Positions 1-6,939 of a stretch of 53,875 bases of DNA are shown here, piece by piece (the stretch's first letter is position 1; every line of letters starts with the position of its first letter). Source of the DNA: CAYTSA01 sp964440345 (GTDB lineage Bacteria; Desulfobacterota; Desulfovibrionia; Desulfovibrionales; Desulfovibrionaceae); NCBI GenBank assembly GCA_964440345.1, contig CAYTSA010000014.1:1-53875 (forward strand), in the 5' to 3' direction. Position numbers and translations under genes: made by a program. The notes beneath the pieces were generated by a model, which saw only the letters and a list, made by a program, of their open reading frames with translations, had not been told where the DNA came from and did not search any database.

Positions 1-309
1 TAGCTCTAAACAGTTGAAATTGTTCGACTAAACGTTGGGACACTAGTGAAGGAAAATATGTATATGTGTAAGCACTGCCGTAGAATATTGCGAATTATTG
101 TCGAGGCAATACCGCATCATGCAAACGACCCCGTGCTGCGAAATGCGCCATCAGGCACTATGAGAGTATTGGTCATGGCGGCCCGGTTGGGGATGAGGGC
201 GGATGCACTATTGTTCCAGGCGGAGTCACAGATATCAGGAAGCGTAAACCACGCCGCATAATGTTCGAGTCCAGGCGTACTTGCCCAATGTAGCCATACA
301 GGAGGATGT
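1..309. other. Leader region upstream of the DGR, no convincing gene
   Basis: This stretch precedes the first DGR target gene. It contains a short open frame (58-261, ATG preceded by AAGGA) that encodes about 67 residues with no recognisable motif; I do not support it as a gene. A ribosome binding site GGAGG at 301-305 belongs to the target gene that starts at 310. I see no clear promoter, terminator or repeat. Confidence 0.4.
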
Positions 310-2316
310 ATGTTCGCAAAACAGTCTGCCAAAGCTCTGGTTTTCCCGTTCCTTGTACGCAACGCCGCCTTTTGCGCCGTGTTGTTGATGCTGCTGGGAG
401 GAATCGCCCAGGCGTCCAATTATTCCGACTATTATTCCAGCTCCACCCAGTCCAACGTCTTTATTGCCCAGAGTCTGGGCATAAGCGACGGCAACACGGT
501 TGTCACTTTTTTCAATGACTACAATGCGTCAGGCGTTTTGCGGATATTTCTGCCCCAGGCCAGCGAGCAATGCACAGTCACAGTCACCGACATGGACACG
601 GGCAAGGACGTTGCAACCATGATTTCCACACGGAAAGAAGATAGTTACAGCGGCAAATGCTACCTCGCATACCTGGCGACCGACCAGAAGGTGAACATCT
701 ACATATCAGAACCTGATTCCAGTGCGTTAAGCTATTACCAGCTCCTGCTGGATTACTACCCGGACATTGCGCCTTCCATGACCGACGCCGAGTGGTTCGA
801 GCTGGGCCTGCAGCGGCACTACCGGCAAATATACGAAACTGCTATTTTGAACATACTTGAAGTCAATAAAAGCATCGTCAACGACATTAGCTCAATGGCC
901 ACCATGATTCAAATGGCTGATTATTACCATGATGCAGCAACTGCTAAAAACCCCTTCGACGTTGGATCGGTTGTTGTTGACGCCGTTGGTATAATGGCTA
1001 GCGCCGAAGGAGACCTTGCCGCCAGCAACCTTGCCGCCATCAATGACGGTCTGTTGACACTCAACTCGTTGTTTCTGACTGGGGATATTTGGGGGGCAAT
1101 TGAGACCTCGATTTCAAATTTTGCCCAGGCGACAATATATTTGGCCGGGGTATTCCAAAGCATGGAAGTTTCCAAAGCCTTGAACGCCCAGTACATGGTC
1201 TGGGATGTTCTGCACTACCAGCATCTGCACAACAACCTCACAAAATTGAGCGAGGCGGAACTGGACGCCTTGACGGACATGCTTGACGACGACATGGACG
1301 ACTACTGCAGCTGGTTCAGCGACAAAGTGCTTGGCTGCGGCACGGACTGGTATAGTTCAGACGTGGTTGCTGCTTTGTATGATTATGGCTGGTCGTACAT
1401 TACAACCATGATTGAGCATGAAAAGAACAAGGGAGCCGCATACTCTGACATAGATAATGACGGCGTGCCCAATGGCCAGGACGCCAACCCCACGGAACCG
1501 GATTTCAACCTAATCAGGTTCATCGGCGCCATGACGGCCCAGAAAAGCGGGCCCGTAACGCCGGATATGTACACGCTCACAGTGTCGACCACGGGCGATG
1601 GTTTTGGTCGTGTTACCAGTTCTCCCAGCGGCGTCTCCTGCGGATCCACGTGTTCCGCTGCATTTGCCGAGGGAACCATGGTCACTTTGACCGCCACGCC
1701 GCAAGCCGGCTCAATCTTCACGGGATGGACGGCCGGCGGCTGCACCGGCACAGGCGGTTGCGTTGTGCCCATGCTGGCGGACAACAGCATTACGGCCTCC
1801 TTTGGGCAGGATACTTCGCCCTCAAGCGCAGTGGTTCTGGATACAGGCGTCACACAATGCTATGACGACGATTCAGAGATCAACTGTCCCTCGCCCGGAG
1901 AACCCTTCTACGGCCAGGACGCACAATACACCTCCGCAGCCCGGCAGCCATCCTACACCTTTAACGGCGACAGCACCATAACCGACAACACCACCGGCCT
2001 TCGGTGGATGCAGACCGACGATGGAACGGGCCGGAACTGGGAAACCGCCATTGACTATTGCGAAGACCTGGACCTGGCCGGCTACACCGACTGGCGTTTG
2101 CCCAACATCAAGGAACTGTCATTCCTGGTGGACCGTAGCCGTGTGAACCCGGCAATAGACCCTGTGTTTACGTGTAGTTCTTCGTACTATTGGTCCTCCA
2201 CCCCCTGCGCGGGCGACACAAACGACGCCTGGGGCGTGAACTTCAGCGGCGGCAGCGCGTACAGCGGCAGCAAGAACGGCTACTACTACGTGCGTTGTGT
2301 TCGCGGCGGACCATGA
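310..2316 (+). CDS. DGR target protein 1: large secreted protein with C-terminal variable DUF1566/C-type-lectin-like domain
   Basis: A 668-residue exported protein whose last ~36 codons are DGR variable region VR1. Residues 1-36 form a signal peptide. Residues ~40-370 are a helix-rich unknown region. Around 379-393 is a calcium-loop-like DIDNDGVPNGQDANP segment of the thrombospondin type 3 kind. Residues ~420-500 resemble a bacterial InlB B-repeat-like beta domain with paired cysteines. Residues ~551-668 form a DUF1566 domain (TGLRWMQ, YTDWRLPN, YYWSSTP motifs), the C-type-lectin-like fold used by many DGR targets. The protein ends YVRCVRGGP, with the variable residues just before it. GGAGG at 301-305 supports the start. 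By analogy with known DGR targets it probably displays a diversifiable binding surface outside the cytoplasm; the ligand is unknown. It is the first gene of the avd-TR-RT-target 2 cassette. Confidence 0.93.
   Translation: MFAKQSAKALVFPFLVRNAAFCAVLLMLLGGIAQASNYSDYYSSSTQSNVFIAQSLGISDGNTVVTFFNDYNASGVLRIFLPQASEQCTVTVTDMDTGKDVATMISTRKEDSYSGKCYLAYLATDQKVNIYISEPDSSALSYYQLLLDYYPDIAPSMTDAEWFELGLQRHYRQIYETAILNILEVNKSIVNDISSMATMIQMADYYHDAATAKNPFDVGSVVVDAVGIMASAEGDLAASNLAAINDGLLTLNSLFLTGDIWGAIETSISNFAQATIYLAGVFQSMEVSKALNAQYMVWDVLHYQHLHNNLTKLSEAELDALTDMLDDDMDDYCSWFSDKVLGCGTDWYSSDVVAALYDYGWSYITTMIEHEKNKGAAYSDIDNDGVPNGQDANPTEPDFNLIRFIGAMTAQKSGPVTPDMYTLTVSTTGDGFGRVTSSPSGVSCGSTCSAAFAEGTMVTLTATPQAGSIFTGWTAGGCTGTGGCVVPMLADNSITASFGQDTSPSSAVVLDTGVTQCYDDDSEINCPSPGEPFYGQDAQYTSAARQPSYTFNGDSTITDNTTGLRWMQTDDGTGRNWETAIDYCEDLDLAGYTDWRLPNIKELSFLVDRSRVNPAIDPVFTCSSSYYWSSTPCAGDTNDAWGVNFSGGSAYSGSKNGYYYVRCVRGGP
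2203..2310 (+). repeat. DGR variable region VR1
   Basis: 108 bp at the 3' end of target 1, collinear without gaps with the template repeat at 2897-3004. I count 17 differences from the template. Sixteen fall on template adenines (13 A-to-G, 3 A-to-T), and one is T-to-C in the codon aat/gac. The diversified codons are mainly AAC in the template and become GGC, AGC, GAC or TAC here. The invariant end TACGTGCGTTGTGTTCGCGG and the following GGA are identical to the template. Immediately after it the VR reads CC where the TR reads GC, the probable homing-site/template distinction. Confidence 0.96.
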
Positions 2317-2356
2317 GGTCTATTGAACCTTTGATCCTTTTGTGAGTGTGCAGAGC

Positions 2357-2719
2357 ATGGCCAAATACGAGCACCTGCCTATCTTCAACGCCATGATGCG
2401 TTTGACCGTGCATGTGGAGCGTTGTGCGGCTGGTTTTTCCAGGCAGCACCGGTATACGTTGGGCTCAGAGTTGCGGCAGTACTGCCATGAAGCGCTGGGG
2501 ACCATTGCCGCAGCCAATTCGGTCAGTCAGCGTTTGGCCCTGTTGCTGCAACTGCGCCAGACTTTGGAACGGGTGAAGATACATCTCATTCTGGCCCGTG
2601 AGCTGCAGGTGTATAAACAGAAAGAAGCCTTTGGCCAGGCCGTTCGGCTGGTCGTTGACGTAAGCAGGCAGAACGAGGGGTGGATACGTTCCGCACAGCG
2701 CAAGGAAACTGCGCAATGA
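2357..2719 (+). CDS. avd: DGR accessory variability determinant (Avd)
   Basis: A 120-residue, basic, helix-rich protein that begins MAKYEHLPIFNAMMRL, the usual Avd N-terminus. It has the four-helix pattern of the family and a length typical for it. In characterised DGRs Avd forms a pentamer that binds the reverse transcriptase and the template RNA and is required for mutagenic cDNA synthesis; that role is carried over by homology. It sits between VR1 and TR, as in the Bordetella phage element. A GTG at 2342 in the same frame is an alternative start, but ATG 2357 fits family alignments better. Its stop TGA overlaps an in-frame ATG at 2716 that is continuous with the downstream reverse transcriptase frame. 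Confidence 0.88.
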   Translation: MAKYEHLPIFNAMMRLTVHVERCAAGFSRQHRYTLGSELRQYCHEALGTIAAANSVSQRLALLLQLRQTLERVKIHLILARELQVYKQKEAFGQAVRLVVDVSRQNEGWIRSAQRKETAQ

Positions 2720-2896
2720 ACAGGACAACAGTGAAGATCACGAAGGGCCTGAGCCACATCCCCGCGGGTAATGTGGGAGCGCCAGTCTCATGGTGCGGCC
2801 GCCCCGCCCAGGCGGCATACCACCAGCCCTTTTCCCGACACAGGAGCGGAAAAGGCGCTACGCAAGTGGGCGGCCTATGCGCGCCGTCAGGCGAGC

Positions 2897-3004
2897 CCCT
2901 ACGCGGGCAATACAAACAACGCCTGGAACGTGAACTTCAGCGACGGCAACGCGAACAACAACAACAAGAACAACAACAACTACGTGCGTTGTGTTCGCGG
3001 CGGA
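2897..3004 (+). repeat. DGR template repeat TR
   Basis: 108 bp, adenine-rich in its core: eleven AAC/AAG codon-phase triplets cluster at 2948-2980. It is the donor copy for VR1 and VR2. It matches both with differences almost only at adenines, the hallmark of adenine-specific mutagenic retrohoming. It lies directly upstream of the reverse transcriptase ATG (3007) with two bases between. The template RNA spacer, which in studied DGRs follows TR, must therefore overlap the 5' end of the reverse transcriptase gene. The TR is also open in two reading frames (see findings). Confidence 0.96.
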
Positions 3005-3006
3005 GC

Positions 3007-4665
3007 ATGAGAACCGTGTCAAAAAGCATCTTCACCTTTGAAAACCTGTGGCGGGCTTACATAGCCTGCCGGCGCCGCAAGCGCGGAACCCTTAACGCAC
3101 AGCAGTTCGAATCCAGGCTGCTGGATAATCTGCAGTTCCTGCTGGACGGCTTGCAGAACAGGACCTACCGCCCCTCGTCCGCCATATGTTTTGTGCAAAA
3201 GAAGCCCAAGCTGCGCGAGGTATTTGCCGATGACTTTTCCGACCGCGTCGTGCAGCATCTGTTGGTCAATCACCTGGAGCCCCTGTATGAGCCCCTGTTC
3301 ATCCATGACAGCTACGCCTGCCGCCGGGGCAAGGGAACCCACGCCGCAGTGCAAAGGCTGCGCTGTTTCCAGCGCCGCACCGTGCAGCGGGGCGGCGGCA
3401 GAGCCTGGTATCTCAAGGAGGACGTTGCTGGCTTCTTTATGAACATCGACAAAACGGTGCTGTTCAACCTGTTGCAACGCAGGGTGGTTGACCAGGAAGC
3501 CCTGTGGCTGACCAAGGTCATCATTGACCGCGACTGCACCCAGAATTGTCGTTTCAAGGGGAATGCCAAACTTCTGCAGCGTATTCCCCCGCACAAGACC
3601 CTGTTCAAGGTTCCTCCCGGTAAAGGCCTGCCCATTGGCAATTTGACTTCGCAGTTTTTTGCCAATGTCTACCTGAATGAACTGGATCAGTTCGTGAAGC
3701 GTGATCTGCGGTGCAAGGAATACATTCGTTACTGCGACGATTTTGTGCTCCTGGCCGAAACTCCGGAAATCCTGCGCCAGCAGCGCAAGGCGATTGCCGC
3801 GTATCTTGGTCGAATATTGCTGCTGCGTTTGAATCCTGGTCAGCACCGGCTACAACCTGTAAGCAATGGAATTGATTTTCTGGGCTATGTCACTCGTCCC
3901 TCACATGTACTGGTGCGGCGTAGGGTGGTGCACAATTGCCGAGAGAAACTGGATGCGTTTACACAGTCTCTGGCTGTAAGAAACAAACAAAACGGACCCG
4001 TACAAGGCTGGCGCAACCCAGAAGCCGCCATGGAGCATGTTCGGGCTGTTGCGGCCTCTTACCTGGGCCATTTTGCCTGGGCAAACTCGCAGCAGCTTAC
4101 GGTAGCCATATACCGGCAGTTTCCGGTCTTGCGGGTCCATTTCCTTTTGGCAAACGGGAAGCTCTCTCCACGTTTGCAGCCCCCAAAGCATGTGCGGGGG
4201 GTGCGCCGGTCATGGCGCTGGTTTGTACCCAACGGTCGTCATGTGAACGCGGTTTCGTCGCCCATGAGTGAGTTTCCCCTGTGGTCGGCGGAAGGCCGGG
4301 GCCACCCTGTGCTGATTCTAATGCGCGTGGGAAAGTTTTATGAATTGTATGGCGAACAGGCGAAAATTGCTGCAGCGGCGCTGCAGTTGCGCTTGACGCC
4401 GGGCAGTCGTGGTTTTCGCCTGGGCTGCGGCTTCCCTCGGCGCATGCTGCTTCGATTCTTGCCAAGACTGTTGCAGACCGGCCGCCATGCGGCCCTGGTC
4501 CATGGCGTCTATGACGCTGCCGGCGTCAAGCGCTGGCGTGTGGTTGCATTATACAGGGCCGGCTTCGCATTCTGCAACCGGCCTGCTGGAGAAATGGTTG
4601 CGTCTTGTGCGCCTGGAGGCGCCAGTACACCACATCATTTAACATCACCTGGAGAAAGAACATGA
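3007..4665 (+). CDS. DGR reverse transcriptase with C-terminal MutS domain I-like extension
   Basis: A 552-residue protein. Residues ~10-320 are a retron/group II-type reverse transcriptase of the DGR class. They include GLPIGNLTSQFFANVYL (~207-223), with the SQ pair typical of DGR enzymes, and the catalytic YCDD (~242-245). Residues ~320-400 look like a thumb and helical linker. Residues ~435-505 resemble the mismatch-recognition domain I of MutS: MRVGKFYELYGEQAKIAAA matches the conserved GDFYELF-DAK block, retains the Phe-x-Glu pair, and is followed by a GFPRRMLLRFLPRLL helix. The start is set by homology to DGR enzymes; GGAG is unusually close to this ATG. The same frame is open back to ATG 2716, which overlaps the avd stop, so a longer product reading through TR cannot be excluded. 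Its stop overlaps the start of target 2 (ATGA). Confidence 0.92.
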   Translation: MRTVSKSIFTFENLWRAYIACRRRKRGTLNAQQFESRLLDNLQFLLDGLQNRTYRPSSAICFVQKKPKLREVFADDFSDRVVQHLLVNHLEPLYEPLFIHDSYACRRGKGTHAAVQRLRCFQRRTVQRGGGRAWYLKEDVAGFFMNIDKTVLFNLLQRRVVDQEALWLTKVIIDRDCTQNCRFKGNAKLLQRIPPHKTLFKVPPGKGLPIGNLTSQFFANVYLNELDQFVKRDLRCKEYIRYCDDFVLLAETPEILRQQRKAIAAYLGRILLLRLNPGQHRLQPVSNGIDFLGYVTRPSHVLVRRRVVHNCREKLDAFTQSLAVRNKQNGPVQGWRNPEAAMEHVRAVAASYLGHFAWANSQQLTVAIYRQFPVLRVHFLLANGKLSPRLQPPKHVRGVRRSWRWFVPNGRHVNAVSSPMSEFPLWSAEGRGHPVLILMRVGKFYELYGEQAKIAAAALQLRLTPGSRGFRLGCGFPRRMLLRFLPRLLQTGRHAALVHGVYDAAGVKRWRVVALYRAGFAFCNRPAGEMVASCAPGGASTPHHLTSPGERT

Positions 4666-5102
4666 GATTTGCGACGTATTGCATTGTCATTATGGCCGTG
4701 TGTGTTATCCTGGGTGTTCCCATGCCCGCTTTGGCTGATTTTGAGGATAACGGCGACGGCACGGTGACCGACCTGGAAACCCAGTTCATGTGGCAGCAGA
4801 TGGACGATGCGACAACACGAGACTGGGAAAGCGCTCTGGCCTATTGCGAAGACCTGGACCTGGCCAGCTACACGGACTGGCGTTTGCCGGACGTTCACGA
4901 GCTTCTGTCCCTGGTGGACCATTCCCAGTACAACCCGGCCATAGACGTGCTCTTTGTCTGCCGCACCTCGTATTATTGGACTTCGAGCCCCGACGCGGGC
5001 GGTACTTACTACGCCTGGTTCGTGAAGTTCAGCGACGGCTACGCGGGCGACAGCTACAGGAACTACAACTACTACGTGCGTTGTGTTCGCGGCGGACCAT
5101 GA
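4662..5102 (+). CDS. DGR target protein 2: small secreted DUF1566 variable protein
   Basis: A 146-residue exported protein. Residues 1-25 are a signal peptide ending in PALA, followed by a nearly bare DUF1566/C-type-lectin-like domain. It has the same landmarks as target 1 (YCEDLDLASYTDWRLP, YYWTSSP, final YVRCVRGGP). The last 36 codons are VR2. The gene starts inside the reverse transcriptase stop codon (ATGA, 4662-4665), with GGAG at 4651-4654 as ribosome binding site, so it is translationally coupled to the enzyme. The DNA just upstream of VR2 is similar to that of target 1, which points to duplication of the lectin module. It is likely a soluble or periplasmic binder; the ligand is unknown. 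Confidence 0.92.
   Translation: MRFATYCIVIMAVCVILGVPMPALADFEDNGDGTVTDLETQFMWQQMDDATTRDWESALAYCEDLDLASYTDWRLPDVHELLSLVDHSQYNPAIDVLFVCRTSYYWTSSPDAGGTYYAWFVKFSDGYAGDSYRNYNYYVRCVRGGP
4989..5096 (+). repeat. DGR variable region VR2
   Basis: 108 bp at the 3' end of target 2, aligned without gaps to TR. I count 18 differences. Sixteen are at template adenines (7 A-to-G, 9 A-to-T) and two are not (T-to-G in tac/gac, C-to-G in aac/aag). Sites differ from those changed in VR1, so the two variable regions have diversified independently from one template. The last 24 bp equal TR; the next bases are CC, as in VR1, not GC as in TR. Confidence 0.96.
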
Positions 5103-5158
5103 GTCTTTTGAACATTTGATTATTTGTGTGCGCTTGGGAGAGGGTCTGCGCGCACACC

Positions 5159-5198
5159 AGCGCCCGCCGGGCCGGGTCTGCCCCGGCGGGCGCTGATT
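5159..5198 (+). terminator. Rho-independent terminator of the DGR operon
   Basis: A strong GC hairpin (arms AGCGCCCGCCGGG and its complement at 5181-5194) is followed by GATTTT. It lies 57 bp past the target 2 stop and closes the target 1-avd-RT-target 2 unit. Confidence 0.75.
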
Positions 5199-5260
5199 TT
5201 CATTGGTGCGCCCGTCCTCGCGGAGGCGGGGAGATTCTGTGGAAAATTATGGCAATCCAT

Positions 5261-5431
5261 AAGACGGCGCGCCATAAACTCAGGGCGTTGCCCTGAGCTT
5301 TATTCTGACCGCCCCTCTGGGGCTGGGCGGCGCCTTTGCGCGTCACTCAACAATAGCGTATTTCGTCTTGAGACCAGCCCCGCAGGGGCGGCCAGTGTAG
5401 AGCCCGGCCCTGCGGGCCGGGTCGCAGTTTT
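5261..5431. repeat. Hairpin-rich dispersed repeat, copy A
   Basis: About 170 bp, nearly identical to copy C at 6421-6590 and closely similar to copy B at 5470-5602. It starts AAGACGGCGCGCCATAA and contains four palindromes in order: CAGGGCGTTGCCCTG; CCGCCCC...GGGCGG; CCAGCCCCGCAGGGGCGG; and a GCCCGGCCC-TGC-GGGCCGGGTC stem followed by a short T run. The structure suggests a REP/MITE-like or structured-RNA repeat, not a gene. Short open frames through it are shared between copies only because the DNA is repeated. Confidence 0.8.
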
Positions 5432-5469
5432 GCGCAAAGCATGGGGGCAGGCGTCATATGGCAGTCCTT

Positions 5470-5602
5470 AAGACGGCGCGTCATAATATCTCAGGGCGTT
5501 GCCCTGAGCTTTATTCTGGCCGCCCCTTTGGGGCTGGGCGGCGCCTTTGCGCGTCACTCTGCAATAGCGCATTTCGTCTTGAGACCAGCCCCGCAGGGGC
5601 GG
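5470..5602. repeat. Hairpin-rich dispersed repeat, copy B
   Basis: It starts AAGACGGCGCGTCATAA and follows the same order of palindromes as copy A for about 130 bp, with scattered substitutions. It ends after the AGCCCCGCAGGGGC palindrome, without the last terminator-like stem. Sequence ahead of copies A and B (atggcaatcc / atggcagtcc) also matches, so the repeat or a tandem duplication begins slightly earlier. Bases 5603-5701 hold nothing I recognise. Confidence 0.78.
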
Positions 5603-5701
5603 GACATTACGGAATTGTTCGCAGACGAAATTCAAATGAGTTTCTTTGTACTTTGCTGTTGCCCGGGGCCTGGGGACAGAGCCCCAAGCCTCCCGAAAAA
5701 T

Positions 5702-5974
5702 TCAGCCAAACAGTTCTGCGTGGCTTCCTGTCCGAAGGAGTACAAGCGTACCCTCACTCTTTGAATACAGCAGCAGCCAATCCGGCCGAATATGGCAGTC
5801 TCGTACCCCCTTCCATTTCCCAGAAAGAGCATGGTCGCAATATTTTTCAGCCAAGGGTTCATCGTTCGCAAGCTGCTGAATCACAGCAAAAAACTCTTGA
5901 GCATCGTATCGGGACCCACGCGCAAGGCGCTTAAAATCAGCCTTAAACGCTGAGGTGCGTACTATTTTTCGCAC
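5702..5974 (-). CDS. yafQ: YafQ-family mRNA interferase toxin
   Basis: A 90-residue RelE/ParE-superfamily protein. The YafQ signatures are present: a basic N-terminus (FKADFKRLARG), HALSGKWKGVRDCHI in the middle, PDWLLLY, and the C-terminal LLRTGSHAELF that carries the catalytic histidine of YafQ. The family cleaves ribosome-bound mRNA. The gene overlaps the dinJ-like antitoxin gene by 13 bp, the normal order for this module. It appears full length with key residues intact, so it is probably functional. Confidence 0.93.
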   Translation of the reverse strand: MRKIVRTSAFKADFKRLARGSRYDAQEFFAVIQQLANDEPLAEKYCDHALSGKWKGVRDCHIRPDWLLLYSKSEGTLVLLRTGSHAELFG

Positions 5975-6228
5975 GAAGCCTCAGTCCATTCTTTGGCCAT
6001 CTGCTCAAGCGTGACCTCTTCAGTTTCGCCTCGCATTGCCTCTTGGATCGCCTCTTCACTCGCGGCATTAGGAATCTTCACGGGAAAGGGCAAAGCTTTT
6101 TGTGAAACGGCTTGCACCAAAAAGAGGCGTATTGCCTCGCTCATAGTAAGCCCCATGCTGCCAAAAACCTGAACAGCCTTGGCTTTTAGCTCAGGGTCAA
6201 CCCGGGAACGAATTACTGAATCAGCCAT
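5962..6228 (-). CDS. dinJ: DinJ/RelB-family antitoxin
   Basis: An 88-residue protein with an N-terminal ribbon-helix-helix (SVIRSRVDPELKAKA, then GLTMSEAIRLFL) and KALPFPVKIPN, typical of RelB/DinJ. The acidic C-terminal tail would wrap the toxin. A perfect AGGAGGT ribosome binding site precedes the start. As in related modules the complex probably represses its own promoter in 6229-6300; I did not find a clear operator palindrome. Confidence 0.93.
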   Translation of the reverse strand: MADSVIRSRVDPELKAKAVQVFGSMGLTMSEAIRLFLVQAVSQKALPFPVKIPNAASEEAIQEAMRGETEEVTLEQMAKEWTEASCEK

Positions 6229-6420
6229 GTTGCACCTCCTGTGTGCCTAATGTAGCTACGGAACCTGGGAAAAGCAATACCGTCTCATTTCCCTCGCTTC
6301 CGGGTCTACAGTAGGCATGACCCCATGTCGCTGTTTCACACCCGCTTGTAACGCCTGCGCGATGATCACAGAGCAATGGTTACCCGCCTTGCACAAGTTC
6401 GCGCCATGCCACGTCGTCGG

Positions 6421-6590
6421 GACCGCGCCATAAACTCAGGGCGTTGCCCTGAGCTTTATTCTGACCGCCCCTCTGGGGCTGGGCGGCGCCTTTGCGCGTC
6501 ACTCAACAATAGCGTATTTCGTCTTGAGACCAGCCCCGCAGGGGCGGCCACTGTAGAGCCCGGCCCTGCAGGCCGGGTCGCAATTTTTGT
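6421..6590. repeat. Hairpin-rich dispersed repeat, copy C
   Basis: Matches copy A (5261-5431) almost base for base from CCATAAACTCAGGGCG to the terminal GCCCGGCCC stem, with a handful of substitutions. It lies on the other side of dinJ-yafQ, so copies B and C bracket that module. Its last stem plus TTTTT (6583-6588) could act as a terminator. The rest of 6229-6598 holds only the dinJ upstream region. Confidence 0.82.
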
Positions 6591-6598
6591 AAGAAAGA

Positions 6599-6910
6599 CT
6601 AACCGTTCTGCTGTTCAAGCTGCGGCAGGACCGTAACGTTCTCCAGGCCGGGGGTGTCCCGCTCGGCTTCCCACAGGTCGCGCTTGCGCTGCAGGTTCAG
6701 CCACAGCTCCGGAGTGGTGTTAAAAGCCCGGGCCAGCCGCAGGGCCATGCCGGTGGTCACGCCGGCTTTCTCGTGCAGCAACTGGGAAAGATGCTTGCGG
6801 CTTACGCCCAAATGGGCGGCCAGAGCGGTCACGCTCAGCCCCAGAGGCTCCAGGTAGTCGTGCTGGATGATGACGCCGGGATGCGTTGGCTTGCGTATTT
6901 GGAGGGTCAT
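6599..6910 (-). CDS. higA: HigA-type antitoxin / XRE regulator, without a HigB partner
   Basis: A 103-residue XRE-type helix-turn-helix protein of the HigA (VapI-like) family: THPGVIIQHDYLEPLGLSVT, a recognition region GVSRKHLSQLLHEKAGVT, and the characteristic FNTTPELWLNLQRKRDLWEAE. HigA normally follows a HigB toxin gene. Here only 29 bp separate it from hicA upstream and no HigB fragment fits there, so it is solitary or has been recruited by the neighbouring hic module. It is paralogous to the antitoxin at 13204-13515. Confidence 0.88.
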   Translation of the reverse strand: MTLQIRKPTHPGVIIQHDYLEPLGLSVTALAAHLGVSRKHLSQLLHEKAGVTTGMALRLARAFNTTPELWLNLQRKRDLWEAERDTPGLENVTVLPQLEQQNG

Positions 6911-6939
6911 GGCGTTCAGTTTGGAAAAGCTTCAGTCGG

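Noticed and set aside
2897..3004. CRISPR-like or simple AAC microsatellite repeat
   Set aside because: The AAC run is the adenine-rich DGR template; no regular spacer pattern.
2771..3010. 79-codon open frame through TR as a gene
   Set aside because: No ribosome binding site and the TR part is Asn-rich filler; kept only as a remark on TR phase.
5124..6636. Similar short open frames in the hairpin repeats (shared PELYSDRPSGAGRRLCASL)
   Set aside because: Shared because the DNA is repeated; no start signals and the frames run through palindromes.
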